The notes below the pieces were generated by a model. That model saw only the letters and a list, made by a program, of their open reading frames with translations, ran no database searches and was not told the origin of the DNA. A DNA stretch of 64,000 nt from Streptomyces sp. NBC_01255 (GTDB lineage Bacteria > Actinomycetota > Actinomycetes > Streptomycetales > Streptomycetaceae). The position numbers and the translations under genes were made by a program. The DNA is taken from positions 806,001-870,000 of the forward strand of contig NZ_CP108474.1 of assembly GCF_036226445.1 (NCBI RefSeq), read 5' to 3'. Shown piece after piece: positions 8,521 to 16,924 of the stretch (position 1 is its first letter; each line of letters starts with the position of its first letter).

Positions 8521-8913
8521 TCAGGCGTGTTCGTTGAGGACGGACAGGACGTTCCCCGCCGGGTCCGTGAACCAGGCGATCGTCGGCACGCCGTCGCCGC
8601 CGCGCATGATGCCCTTGTCGTCCGTGTCGAATCCGGGGTAGCGCTCCGGGGTCACCCCGCGCGCCGCCAGCTCGTCGACGGCCTTGTCGACGTCGTCGAC
8701 CTCGAAATTGAGGATCGTGTACGAGGCGGGGGTGTGGTTCTCCTTCGGGTAGACGAAGACCCGGGTGCCGCCCGCCAGGGTGAGGAAGAGCATCCGCATG
8801 TCGCCCTCCCCCGACTCCTCCACCTTCAGCCCGAGGGTCTCGCCGTAGAAGCGCCGGGCGGCGTCGAGGTCGTCGACCGAGAAGCCGCTGAACGCCGTGG
8901 TCTCGCCGAACAT
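8521..8913 (-). CDS. VOC (glyoxalase/bleomycin-resistance) family protein
   Basis: 130-residue VOC fold protein with the two beta-alpha-beta-beta-beta halves ([18 protein letters not shown] at the start; [17 protein letters not shown] in the second half; [11 protein letters not shown] at the end). Family members bind a metal and small molecules as lyases, dioxygenases or sequestering proteins; no specific activity can be assigned. ATG 8913 has GGAAGGGAG upstream. It lies between nadE and the permeases, 68 bp after nadE, and may be read from the same transcript. Confidence 0.8.
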   Translation of the reverse strand: MFGETTAFSGFSVDDLDAARRFYGETLGLKVEESGEGDMRMLFLTLAGGTRVFVYPKENHTPASYTILNFEVDDVDKAVDELAARGVTPERYPGFDTDDKGIMRGGDGVPTIAWFTDPAGNVLSVLNEHA

Positions 8914-8981
8914 GGCGTACTCCCTTCCGGGGGACTCCTCCGAGACCCCCTTCCAGGATCCGCCGACGGACCGCGAACCGC

Positions 8982-9812
8982 TCAGGGAGCGATCGGCAGC
9001 TGCCGCTTGTGCTCGGTGAGCCGGTAGCGGCGGACGATGGAGGCGAAGGCGGCCTCCGCGACCGGCTTGCCCTCCAGGAAGTCGTCGATGTCGTCGTACG
9101 TGACGCCGAGCGCGTCCTCGTCGGGCTTGCCCGGGTCCAGGGTCTCCAGGTCGGCCGTCGGGACCTTCCACACCAGACCGGCCGGGGCGCCGAGCTCGGC
9201 GGCGACCGCGCGGACGCGCCGCTTGGTGAGACCGGTGAGCGGGACGACGTCGGCGGCGCCGTCGCCGAACTTGGTGAAGAAGCCGGAGACGGCCTCGGCG
9301 GCGTGGTCGGTGCCGACGACGAGACCGTCCTGGGCGCCGGCGACCGCGTACTGGGCGATCATCCGCTGGCGGGCCTTGATGTTGCCCTGCACGAAGTCCT
9401 GGTGGTGGGCGTCGCGGAAGGTCACCCCGCCCGCGAGGCAGGCCTCCAGGGCCGCGTCGCTCGCGGCCTTCACGTCCACCGTGAGGACCTGGTCGGCGCG
9501 GATGAAGCCGAGGGCGGTCTGCGCGTCGCTCTCGTCGGCCTGGACTCCGTACGGCAGGCGCATGGCGTAGAAGGTCGCGTCGTGGCCGGCGGCCCGGACC
9601 CGCTCGACGGCGAGCTGGCAGAGCCGCCCGGCGGTGGTCGAGTCGACGCCGCCGCTGATGCCGAGGACGAGGGAGCGCAGCCCGGTGGTGGTGAGGCGCT
9701 CGGCGAGGAAGGCCACTCGGCGCTCGATCTCCACGGCCGGGTCGAAGGTGTCGGACACCTCGAGGTCCCGGGCGATCTGCTGCTGGAGGGCGGTGGACGC
9801 CGCGTCGGTCAC
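8982..9812 (-). CDS. nadE: Ammonia-dependent NAD+ synthetase
   Basis: 276-residue NadE, which amidates nicotinic acid adenine dinucleotide to NAD+ using ATP and ammonia in the cytoplasm. The PP-loop [10 protein letters not shown] (residues 50-59) is the ATP pyrophosphatase signature; [18 protein letters not shown] and PTADLE are NadE-specific. Length matches the short ammonia-dependent form, with no glutaminase domain. GTG 9812 has GAGGAG seven bases upstream. It is a single gene rather than part of a nadABC operon. Confidence 0.95.
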   Translation of the reverse strand: MTDAASTALQQQIARDLEVSDTFDPAVEIERRVAFLAERLTTTGLRSLVLGISGGVDSTTAGRLCQLAVERVRAAGHDATFYAMRLPYGVQADESDAQTALGFIRADQVLTVDVKAASDAALEACLAGGVTFRDAHHQDFVQGNIKARQRMIAQYAVAGAQDGLVVGTDHAAEAVSGFFTKFGDGAADVVPLTGLTKRRVRAVAAELGAPAGLVWKVPTADLETLDPGKPDEDALGVTYDDIDDFLEGKPVAEAAFASIVRRYRLTEHKRQLPIAP

Positions 9813-9877
9813 GGGGGTCTCCTCGTCGGGGTCGGGCTGGCTGCGATGTACCGGGGTCGACTCTACGCGCCGCCCGG

Positions 9878-11059
9878 TCAGGCGACGGACGGGTCCGGGG
9901 CGCAGAGCACGTCCACCCGCTGGACGAGGTTGTTGGCGAAGCCGCCCCGGTTCCACGGGGCGGCGAGCGGCTGGACGTGGCCTCCGGCGTCGGTGGCCCG
10001 CACGGCGAGGTGGTGCGGCCCGGGCGTCGCCGTCCACGTGGTGTGCCAGGACGACCAGGCCCAGGGGTGTGCGGGGTCGTGGTCGAGTACGGCGTCGGTC
10101 CACGCCGTACCGCGGTAGTACGTGCCGGCCTCGCCGTCCATGCCGTCCTCGCCGACCTCTCCGACCTCGACGCGGGTGACCGGGCCGTGCCCGGACCAGG
10201 CGCGCCCGGCGAGCGGGACGGGCCCGGGGCGGACGACCCGGGTGCGGGACATGAAGTCCGGGAAGCCGGGCGGGATCATCAGGGCGCGGGGCGCGATGAG
10301 CGTGACGGGCTCCCCGGGCTCTTCCCCGTCCGTCGACGCCCTGATGCGGTAGGCCACGCTCTGCTGGAAGCCGGTGAACGGGTCGGCGGTGACCGTGATG
10401 TCGTGGAGCCACTTCACGTGGGCCATGCCGTACCAGCCGGGGACGACGAGCCGGAGCGGGCTGCCGTGCTGCGGGGGCAGGGGCGCCCCGTTCATCGCGT
10501 ACGCGACGAGGACGTCCCGCGCCGGGTCGGCCGCGACCGACAGGGGGAGGCTGCGCCGGTAGTCCTGCTCGACTCCCCGCTCCACCCCGTGGTCGGCGCC
10601 GGTGAACACGGCCTCGGCCGCGTCCTCGGCGGTCCCGGCCTCCGCGAGCAGCCCGGCCAGCGGGACGCCCGTCCAGTCGGCGGTGCCGACGGCCTCGACG
10701 AGCCAGGGCTGGCTGACGGGCCGGGGCGTGAGCCGGGCGCGGCCGTTCCCGGCGCACTCCAGCGTCACGCGGCGCGTGACCGAGGGCCGGGCGCGCAGCG
10801 CTTCGAGGTCGAGGGCGAGCGGCCGGAGCACCCGGCCGCCGAGGGTGAGCCGCCAGCCGTCCGGGTCGGTGGCGGGGATGTCGTAGTGCACGAGGACGTA
10901 GTGGAGGCCGGGTGGGGTCACGTCGTACCGCAGGGCTTCCAGCGGCATCCCGTGGTTGCGGGCGGCGAGGGCGAGTTCCTGGGCGGTGATGCCCTCCTCG
11001 GGGCCCGCGAGCCGCCCGGGGGCGCTGATGCCGCCCGGTTCGCTCGGGGATCCGTCCAT
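9878..11059 (-). CDS. Sulfite oxidase-fold molybdopterin oxidoreductase
   Basis: 393-residue soluble protein. Residues about 55-250 are a molybdopterin-binding sulfite-oxidase domain with the Mo-ligand Cys about 102 in LECAGNGR and [14 protein letters not shown]; the C-terminal part (about 270-390) is the Mo-cofactor oxidoreductase dimerisation Ig-like domain ending [14 protein letters not shown]. No heme-binding domain and no Tat signal, so it looks cytoplasmic, unlike most secreted family members. It may oxidise sulfite or a sulfoxide-like substrate. ATG 11059 was chosen; the ribosome site is weak. A second, membrane-bound paralogue lies at 13446-15152. Confidence 0.85.
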   Translation of the reverse strand: MDGSPSEPGGISAPGRLAGPEEGITAQELALAARNHGMPLEALRYDVTPPGLHYVLVHYDIPATDPDGWRLTLGGRVLRPLALDLEALRARPSVTRRVTLECAGNGRARLTPRPVSQPWLVEAVGTADWTGVPLAGLLAEAGTAEDAAEAVFTGADHGVERGVEQDYRRSLPLSVAADPARDVLVAYAMNGAPLPPQHGSPLRLVVPGWYGMAHVKWLHDITVTADPFTGFQQSVAYRIRASTDGEEPGEPVTLIAPRALMIPPGFPDFMSRTRVVRPGPVPLAGRAWSGHGPVTRVEVGEVGEDGMDGEAGTYYRGTAWTDAVLDHDPAHPWAWSSWHTTWTATPGPHHLAVRATDAGGHVQPLAAPWNRGGFANNLVQRVDVLCAPDPSVA

Positions 11060-11107
11060 GACCTCATGGTGCGCCGGGCTGCGGACGGTGTCCTGTCGGG
11101 GCGAGCC

Positions 11108-11138
11108 GAGGCCGGGCCGTGCGTCCCGGCCCGGCCTC
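11108..11138 (-). terminator. 11-bp hairpin after the STAND regulator
   Basis: GAGGCCGGGCC (11108-11118) and GGCCCGGCCTC (11128-11138) form a perfect 11-bp stem with a 9-base loop, 34 bases beyond the stop of the minus-strand regulator. Confidence 0.6.
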
Positions 11139-11171
11139 CCCGTACGGCGAGCGGGCCCGGCTCCCCCGTCC

Positions 11172-13412
11172 TCAGGCCCGCGGGGAGCCGCGGAGCGCCC
11201 GGTCGAGGCCGTCCTGCGGGAGGCCCGTGAGGGCGCGCAGGAAGATCTCCTCGTAGGCGGGCTCACCGATGGTCGCGCGGGCCGTATCGGTGTACTTCTC
11301 GCGGAGGGCGCGCAGGCCGGGCAGGCCGCGACGGGGCTGGCCGGTGGAGCGCCAGTAGGCCTCCCCCGTGCCCGAGACGTCGGCCGCCCGCTCGCCGTCG
11401 CCGGCGGCCGCGAGGGCGGTGGCGAGGACGTCGAGGCCGAGGGCGACGCCCAGGCTCGCGCCGAGCCGCCGGGTGCCTTCGAGCATGGCGCGGGCGTGGC
11501 CGGCGGCGGCTGCCGGTTCGCCCTCCAGGAGGCCGGTGAGGGCGAGCTGGTACTCGAGGGCGGTGCGGGTCCAGTGCTCGTCGAGCTCCTCGCAGAGGGC
11601 CCGGAGCGCGAGGGCCCGCTCGCGGGCCTCGGCGAGCCGGCCCAGGCCGGTGAGGGCGAAGACCCGCACGAGGCCGCAGCGGAGCCGGGCGGCGGAGTCG
11701 GCCGGTCCGCCGGACACGGCGTCGAGGACGTGGTCCACGACGACGAACGCGGCCATGGGGCGGCCGGTGGTCAGGGCGAGGAGCCCCGCGAGGGCGGCGG
11801 CGTCCAGGGTGAGGTCGCCGGGCCGGGGCCGCCCGGCCCCCGCGTACGGATCGTCCGGCCGCTCGCCGGGCCGCGCCTCAGGACGCTCACCGGACCGCGC
11901 CTCGGACCGCGCCTCGGACCGCGCCTCGGACCGTGCGTCCCGCCGTGCCTCCTGCCGCCCCTCCCGCCGTCCCTCCGGACGCCCCTCCTCCAGGGCCTCC
12001 TCGTACTCCGTGTAGCGGGCCTCGCGGGCGCAGCGTTCGCTGACGTCCTGGGCCGGGCCGAACTCGCCCTGGAGGACGAGGGTCACGCCGAGCGCCCAGA
12101 GGGCGCGGGCCCGGGCACGGCCACGGGAGCCGCTGAGGAGCAGGGCCTGTTCGAGGCCGTCGCGGGCCTCCCGGAGGCGGCCGCGGCAGGACCAGGCGAA
12201 GGCGACGGAGCCGACGAGGTCGAGGGCCGCGTCGGGGTCGGTGCGCAGCAGCCGGTCGAGGGCGGTGCGGAGGTCGGTGTGATGGGCGTCGACGCTCCGG
12301 TACCAGCGGAGCTGGCGGGCGCCGAGCCATTCGGTGTCGGCGCGGCGGGCGATGCCCCGGAAGTGGGCGGCGTGCCGGTCGGCGACGGTCCCGGTCTCGC
12401 CGGTCCGCTCCAGCCAGGTCGCCCCGTACGCGCGGATCGTGTCGAGCATCCGATGGCGCCCGGCTCCGTCGGGCGGGCGGACCACGGAGGAGCGGACGAG
12501 TCCGTCGAGGGCCACCGGCAGGGTCGCGGGGGTCAGCGGGCCGCCGGAGCACACGGCGATCGCCGAAGTGAGGTCGAAGGGGCCGCGGAAGACGGACAGG
12601 CGGGCCCAGAGGAGGCGTTCGAGCGGGGCGCACAGCTCGTGGCTCCAGCCGATGGCGGCGCGCAGGGTCTGGTGCCGGCTGGGCCACACCCGCTCGGTGT
12701 GGGCGAGCAGGTCGAAGCGGGCTCCCGGCGGGGTGTCGAGACGGGTCCCGAGCTGGTCGCGGACGGCCTCGGCGCCCTGGAGGCGGATCTGCGCGGCGGC
12801 GAGCTCCAGGGCGAGGGGGATGCCTTCGAGGCGTACGCAGATCTCCCCGGCGGGTCCCGCGGCGGGGAAGTCCTCCCCGGCGGCCCGGCGGAGCAGCTCC
12901 AGGGCGTCCCGCCCCGCGGGCGGCAGCGGGTCGAGGGCGACGACCCGTTCGCCGTCGACGCCGAGGGGGCGGCGGCTGGTGGCGAGGACCGTGAGTCCCG
13001 GGGCGGCGGCGAGCAGGTCGGCGACGAGCCGGGCGCAGGGGTCGGCGAGGTGCTCGCAGGAGTCGAGGACGAGGAGCAGCCGGTCCTCGGCGAGCCTGCG
13101 GCAGAGCGCGGTGCTCGCCATGCCGGGGGTGTGGTCGGCGAGGTCGACGGAGTCGGCGACGAGCGCGACGAGGAGCCGGTCTCCGTCGAGGGGGGTCAGA
13201 TCGGTCCACCAGGCGCCGTCCGGGAACCGCTCGGCGGCGCGGTGCGCGGAGCGCAGCGCGAGCCGGGTCTTGCCGACGCCGCCGACGCCGGTCACGGTGA
13301 CGAGGCGGTCCTCCGCCAACGCGGCGGATATTCGGCCCAGTTCCGTGCGGCGCCCCACGAACCCAGGGTTCTCGTCCGGAAGATGTCCACGCACGAGAGC
13401 AGTCTCCCTCAT
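11172..13412 (-). CDS. STAND-class NB-ARC ATPase regulator without DNA-binding domain
   Basis: About 746-residue AfsR/LuxR-related signalling ATPase. Residues about 15-330 are an NB-ARC domain: Walker A TGVGGVGKTR (about 41-50), Walker B LLLVLDSCEHL, and TSRRPLGV sensor region. The C-terminal half is helical, TPR-like. No HTH is present at either end, so it probably acts through partners rather than binding DNA. Residues about 450-495 are a low-complexity, charged EARSEARSEAR-type linker encoded by a 12-bp tandem repeat. Start may be ATG 13412 or, better placed after AGGGAG, GTG 13394. It lies between two sulfite-oxidase-type genes, a possible functional link. Confidence 0.75.
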   Translation of the reverse strand: MRETALVRGHLPDENPGFVGRRTELGRISAALAEDRLVTVTGVGGVGKTRLALRSAHRAAERFPDGAWWTDLTPLDGDRLLVALVADSVDLADHTPGMASTALCRRLAEDRLLLVLDSCEHLADPCARLVADLLAAAPGLTVLATSRRPLGVDGERVVALDPLPPAGRDALELLRRAAGEDFPAAGPAGEICVRLEGIPLALELAAAQIRLQGAEAVRDQLGTRLDTPPGARFDLLAHTERVWPSRHQTLRAAIGWSHELCAPLERLLWARLSVFRGPFDLTSAIAVCSGGPLTPATLPVALDGLVRSSVVRPPDGAGRHRMLDTIRAYGATWLERTGETGTVADRHAAHFRGIARRADTEWLGARQLRWYRSVDAHHTDLRTALDRLLRTDPDAALDLVGSVAFAWSCRGRLREARDGLEQALLLSGSRGRARARALWALGVTLVLQGEFGPAQDVSERCAREARYTEYEEALEEGRPEGRREGRQEARRDARSEARSEARSEARSGERPEARPGERPDDPYAGAGRPRPGDLTLDAAALAGLLALTTGRPMAAFVVVDHVLDAVSGGPADSAARLRCGLVRVFALTGLGRLAEARERALALRALCEELDEHWTRTALEYQLALTGLLEGEPAAAAGHARAMLEGTRRLGASLGVALGLDVLATALAAAGDGERAADVSGTGEAYWRSTGQPRRGLPGLRALREKYTDTARATIGEPAYEEIFLRALTGLPQDGLDRALRGSPRA
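11892..11939. repeat. 12-bp tandem repeat inside the STAND gene
   Basis: Three exact copies of GGACCGCGCCTC (11892-11927) and one diverged copy (to 11939). Being a multiple of three, it expands an Arg/Ala/Ser/Glu linker without changing frame; related imperfect units continue to about 11990. Confidence 0.85.
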
Positions 13413-13445
13413 GAAAGCGAGGAACGGGCGTACGGATCCGGTTCG

Positions 13446-15152
13446 TTACGCACCTTCGACGGTCACCACCACCGAGTGCCATCCCTGCGCCCCGTCGGGC
13501 ATGGTGCCGGTGCGCTTCTCGGGCTGGGTGGCGCCGGTGCCGTCGGTGGCGCGGACGGTGAGGGTGTGCCGGCCGGGAGTGGCCTGCCACGGGTACGCCC
13601 ACTGGCGCCAGGTGTCACGGCTGTCCTCGGTGGCGAGCCCGGCGTCCCGCCAGGGGCCGTCGTCGATCCGTACCTCGACGCGGGCGATGCCCCGGTGCTG
13701 GGCCCACGCCACTCCGGCGATCATGACGGTGCCGGCGGCGCGCCGGGCGAGGGGGCGCGGGGTGTCGATGCGGGACTGGGTCTTCACGGGAGCCTCGGCG
13801 GCCCAGCCGCGCGGGACCCAGTAGGCGTCGTAGGCGTCGAAGGTGGTGAGCTCGATCGACTCGATCCACTTGCAGGCCGAAACGTACCCGTACAGGCCGG
13901 GGACGAGCATGCGGACGGGGAAGCCGTGGGTGAAGGGCAGGGGTTCGCCGTTCATCCCGAAGGCGAGGAGGGCGTCGCGGCCGTCCATGACCTCCTCGAC
14001 GGGGGTGCCGATGGTCATGCCGTCGACGGAACGGGCGACGAGCTGGTCGGCGGTGCCGCCCTCGGAGGGCGGCCGGACGCCCGCCTCGCGGAGCAGGTCG
14101 GCGAGGTGGACGCCGAGCCAGCGGGCGTTGCCGACGTAGGGGCCGCCGACCTCGTTGGAGACGCAGGCCAGGGTGATGTCCCGCTCCACCACCCTGCGCG
14201 CCATCAGCTCGGGGAGAGTGAGGACGCGTTCCTCGCGGACGCCGCTGCCGTGGATGCGCAGGCGCCAGCGATCGGCGTCGACCTTGGGGACCACGAGCGC
14301 GGTGTCGACGCGGTAGAAGTCGCGGTTGGGGGTGAGGAAGGGGCTGATGCCGGGGACGCGGAGCTGGGCCCCGGCGGGCACGGGCGGGGCGGGGGGCGCC
14401 GGGCGGGGCAGGCGGAGCGCCGCCCGGGAGGCGGCCGCGTCCTCCGCGACGGGCGAGCCGGCCGCCCTGCCGAGGGCGGCGGCGCCGGTCGCGGCGATCC
14501 CGGCGGACGCGGCGACGATCAGGAAGCCGCGCCGGTCGGACCGGACGGTGGTGTCCGTCCGGTCCGCGCGGTCCGGCCGGTCCGCGTGGTCCGGCCGGTC
14601 CGCGTGGTCCGGCCGGTCCGGCACTTCCGACCGGTCCGGCTCGCCCGCCAGGTCCGTCCGCGCGGCGGCGCCTGCCCCCGGGGCGAGGAGCCGGCCGGTC
14701 AGGGCGTACAGCAGGACCGCGCCGACGGCCGCGCCGACGAGGGAGGGCACGGCGTCCAGGGCGGAGTCCGAGTCGGGGCGGGTGACGGCGGCGAGTGCGC
14801 CGAGGAGGCCGAAGGCGCCGACCGCCGCCGAACCGGCCGCCCGGTGCCGGAGCGCGAGCAGCCCGATCCCGGCGGCGAGCAGGCCGAGGAGGACCAGGAT
14901 GCCGAGCTGGAGGACCGCCTTGTCGCTCTCGCCGAAGGCGCGGATCGCCCACTGCTCCACGGCCGCCGGGGTCCGGTCGACGACGGCGCCGCCGACGGCC
15001 GGCACGGGGCTCGCCTCGGGCCGTACCCAGGTGGCGACGAGGTCCGCGACGGCGAGCGAGACGTACGCGGCGACGAGCCCGCCGACCGCTGCCAGGAGTC
15101 GGTCCGTGCGCGTGGGCTCACGCGGGGGCGCTGAGAGGGTCATGCCTCTCAT
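13446..15152 (-). CDS. Membrane-anchored sulfite oxidase-type molybdoenzyme
   Basis: About 568 residues. Residues 17-150 hold four hydrophobic helices, followed by a charged DRPDHADRPDHAD-type repeat linker (about 178-200), another hydrophobic segment (RRGFLIVAASAGIAATG, about 207-225), then the molybdopterin domain with Mo-ligand Cys about 330 in ITLACVSNEVGGPYVG and FPVRMLVPGLYGY, and a C-terminal Ig-like dimerisation domain. The catalytic part should sit outside the cell. Substrate unknown (sulfite, sulfoxide or similar). Two ATGs (15152 or 15143) are possible. Paralogue of the soluble protein at 9878-11059. Confidence 0.85.
   Translation of the reverse strand: MRGMTLSAPPREPTRTDRLLAAVGGLVAAYVSLAVADLVATWVRPEASPVPAVGGAVVDRTPAAVEQWAIRAFGESDKAVLQLGILVLLGLLAAGIGLLALRHRAAGSAAVGAFGLLGALAAVTRPDSDSALDAVPSLVGAAVGAVLLYALTGRLLAPGAGAAARTDLAGEPDRSEVPDRPDHADRPDHADRPDRADRTDTTVRSDRRGFLIVAASAGIAATGAAALGRAAGSPVAEDAAASRAALRLPRPAPPAPPVPAGAQLRVPGISPFLTPNRDFYRVDTALVVPKVDADRWRLRIHGSGVREERVLTLPELMARRVVERDITLACVSNEVGGPYVGNARWLGVHLADLLREAGVRPPSEGGTADQLVARSVDGMTIGTPVEEVMDGRDALLAFGMNGEPLPFTHGFPVRMLVPGLYGYVSACKWIESIELTTFDAYDAYWVPRGWAAEAPVKTQSRIDTPRPLARRAAGTVMIAGVAWAQHRGIARVEVRIDDGPWRDAGLATEDSRDTWRQWAYPWQATPGRHTLTVRATDGTGATQPEKRTGTMPDGAQGWHSVVVTVEGA
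14561..14614. repeat. 18-bp tandem repeat in the molybdoenzyme linker
   Basis: Three units of GGTCCGCGYGGTCCGGCC (14561-14578, 14579-14596, 14597-14614) encode the DRPDHA repeats between the membrane helices and the catalytic domain. Confidence 0.85.
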
Positions 15153-15283
15153 TCGGCATCGACGGCGCTCCGGATGGGGTGATTCACCTGGAAGGGTGGA
15201 TCTCGGCGCCGACCGGCCCCTTTCCCCGACGCGCCCCGCATGCGCGTCGCCCGTGCATCGATTCCGGCCTCAGCCCGCGAGAG

Positions 15284-15326
15284 CGGTGGCACGCCGGCCC
15301 CTGATGTTCGGGGCGGAGTGCCACCG
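15284..15326 (-). terminator. Hairpin in the phr 3' region
   Basis: CGGTGGCAC (15284-15292) pairs with GTGCCACCG (15318-15326), a 9-bp stem with a 25-base loop, about 77 bases past the photolyase stop. The rest of the 250-bp gap 15153-15402 shows no gene. Confidence 0.45.
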
Positions 15327-15402
15327 GAGGCGCTCGACCAGGCGGTACGGAGGACCGGTCCCGCCGCGGTCGTGCTGTGGGCCCGACCCTGCTGCACCGC
15401 GC

Positions 15403-16776
15403 TCAGTCCTGACCCCGGGCGTGGCGGAAGCGGGCAAGCCCGTCGGCGAGCTCGACCATCGGGTCGGGGTAGTCGTAGCGGGCCCGTTCGAGGCCGGGCA
15501 GTCTCCACGGCTCGTGGATCGCGGGGCCGTCGAGGCCGGCGAGTTCCGGCACCCATCGCCGTACGTAGGCGCCGTCGGGGTCGTACCGCTTCCCCTGGAT
15601 CACCGGGTTGAGCACCCGGTTGGGGCGGCTGTCGGTGCCCGTGCCGGCCATCCACTGCCAGTTGAGCTGGTTGTCGGCGACATCACCGTCGACGAGCAGG
15701 TGCATGAAGTGCCGCGCGCCCTCGCGCCAGTCGAGGTACAGCGTCTTGGTCAGGAACGACGCCGTGAGCAGCCGCCCCCGGTTGTGCATCCAGCCCTCGT
15801 GGGCGAGCTGCCGCATCGCGGCGTCCACGACGGGGTAGCCGGTGCGGCCCTCCTGCCACGCCCGCAGGTCGGCCTCGGCCCGCTTGCCGCGTCGCCAACG
15901 GTCGTGACGCGTGCGGTAGTCGGCGGCAGCGGCGTCGGGTCGCGCGGCGAGGACCTGGTGGTGGAAGTCGCGCCAGCAGAGCTGCCGGACGAACGCCTCC
16001 GCACCCGGCCCGCCTCGCGACCGGGCCCGGTGGACGGCCTCGGTCGCCGAGACGGCCCCGAAGTGGAGGTACGGCGACAGGCGCGAGGTCCCGTCGCCGG
16101 CGAGGTCGTCGTGGCCCTCCTCGTACGCGTCGGCGCCCCGGCGCAGCCAGCCGGCGAGCCGCTCGCGGCCCTCCTTCTCGCCGCCGGTGGCCACCCCTGC
16201 CGAGACGGAGGGGACGTCGGCCGGAGTGGGCAGGCCCTCGGACCGGACCTCCTCGGGTACCCGCACGCGGCCGGGCGCCGCGAGCGGCTCACGCAGACGC
16301 TCGTGCGACCAGCGCCTGAAGTAGGGGGTGAAGACCGCGTAGTGGTCCGAGCCGCTCGGTGTCACCGCGCCGGTGGGCAGTGCGGTGACGACGCCGTCGT
16401 GGACGTACAGCCGCCGCCCGTCCGCCTCCAGGGCGCGGCGCAGCCGGTCCTCGCGGCGCCGCGCGAAGCCGCTGCACCCGGCCGCCATGTGGACGTCGTC
16501 GGCGTCGGCCTCGCGCACGACGCGGCACACCTCGGCGACGGTGTCGCCCGAGCGCACGACAAGTCGGCCGCCGCGCTCCCGCAGTCCGGCGTCGAGGCCG
16601 GTGAGGCAGGCGGCGAGGAAGGCGAGGCGGTTCGGCGCGGCCCGGCCGGCGCGGTCCACCGCCGGATCCCGCACGAACAGGGGGACCACCTCGTTCCCCT
16701 GGCCCAGCGCGGCGCGCAGGGGCGGATGGTCGTGGACGCGGAGGTCCGAGGTGAACAGGACGACCGAGACGTTCAT
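15403..16776 (-). CDS. phr: Deoxyribodipyrimidine photolyase
   Basis: 457-residue class I photolyase, repairing UV cyclobutane pyrimidine dimers with reduced FAD and light. N-terminal Rossmann antenna domain starts VVLFTSDLRVHDHPPL; the FAD domain has SRLSPYLHFGAVS, QLCWRDFHHQ, TGYPVVDAAMRQL, WMHNRGRL and the NWQWMAGTGTDSRPNR region, all typical of DNA-binding photolyases. ATG 16776 follows AGGAGCGG. It lies downstream of, and in the same direction as, the SDR/DUF2867 gene, an association seen near light-response genes in actinomycetes. Confidence 0.95.
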   Translation of the reverse strand: MNVSVVLFTSDLRVHDHPPLRAALGQGNEVVPLFVRDPAVDRAGRAAPNRLAFLAACLTGLDAGLRERGGRLVVRSGDTVAEVCRVVREADADDVHMAAGCSGFARRREDRLRRALEADGRRLYVHDGVVTALPTGAVTPSGSDHYAVFTPYFRRWSHERLREPLAAPGRVRVPEEVRSEGLPTPADVPSVSAGVATGGEKEGRERLAGWLRRGADAYEEGHDDLAGDGTSRLSPYLHFGAVSATEAVHRARSRGGPGAEAFVRQLCWRDFHHQVLAARPDAAAADYRTRHDRWRRGKRAEADLRAWQEGRTGYPVVDAAMRQLAHEGWMHNRGRLLTASFLTKTLYLDWREGARHFMHLLVDGDVADNQLNWQWMAGTGTDSRPNRVLNPVIQGKRYDPDGAYVRRWVPELAGLDGPAIHEPWRLPGLERARYDYPDPMVELADGLARFRHARGQD

Positions 16777-16840
16777 GGCACCGCTCCTGGCAGGGGACCA
16801 CCGACCGCCACGCGACGCGCGGGCCCGGTGCTCGCTGGGC

Positions 16841-16857
16841 TGACCTTGCGAGGGTCA
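16841..16857. promoter_or_regulatory. Inverted repeat upstream of phr
   Basis: TGACCTTGCGAGGGTCA (16841-16857) has TGACC/GGTCA half-sites 7 bases apart, about 65 bp before the photolyase start. It resembles a dimeric regulator site such as those of MerR-type light regulators, but the factor is unknown. Confidence 0.35.
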
Positions 16858-16924
16858 TTCGCGGCGCGTGCGTGCGCCGGATGCGGTCTGCGGGGCGGAG
16901 GTGCGGGGACGCCGGACCGCGCCG

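Noticed and set aside
11892..11939. CRISPR-like array
   Set aside because: Short contiguous 12-bp units with no spacers, inside a coding frame; no cas genes in the window.
10956..15134. 1392-codon plus-strand open frame
   Set aside because: Shadow of the molybdoenzyme and STAND genes caused by high GC; no recognisable domain and no proper start site.
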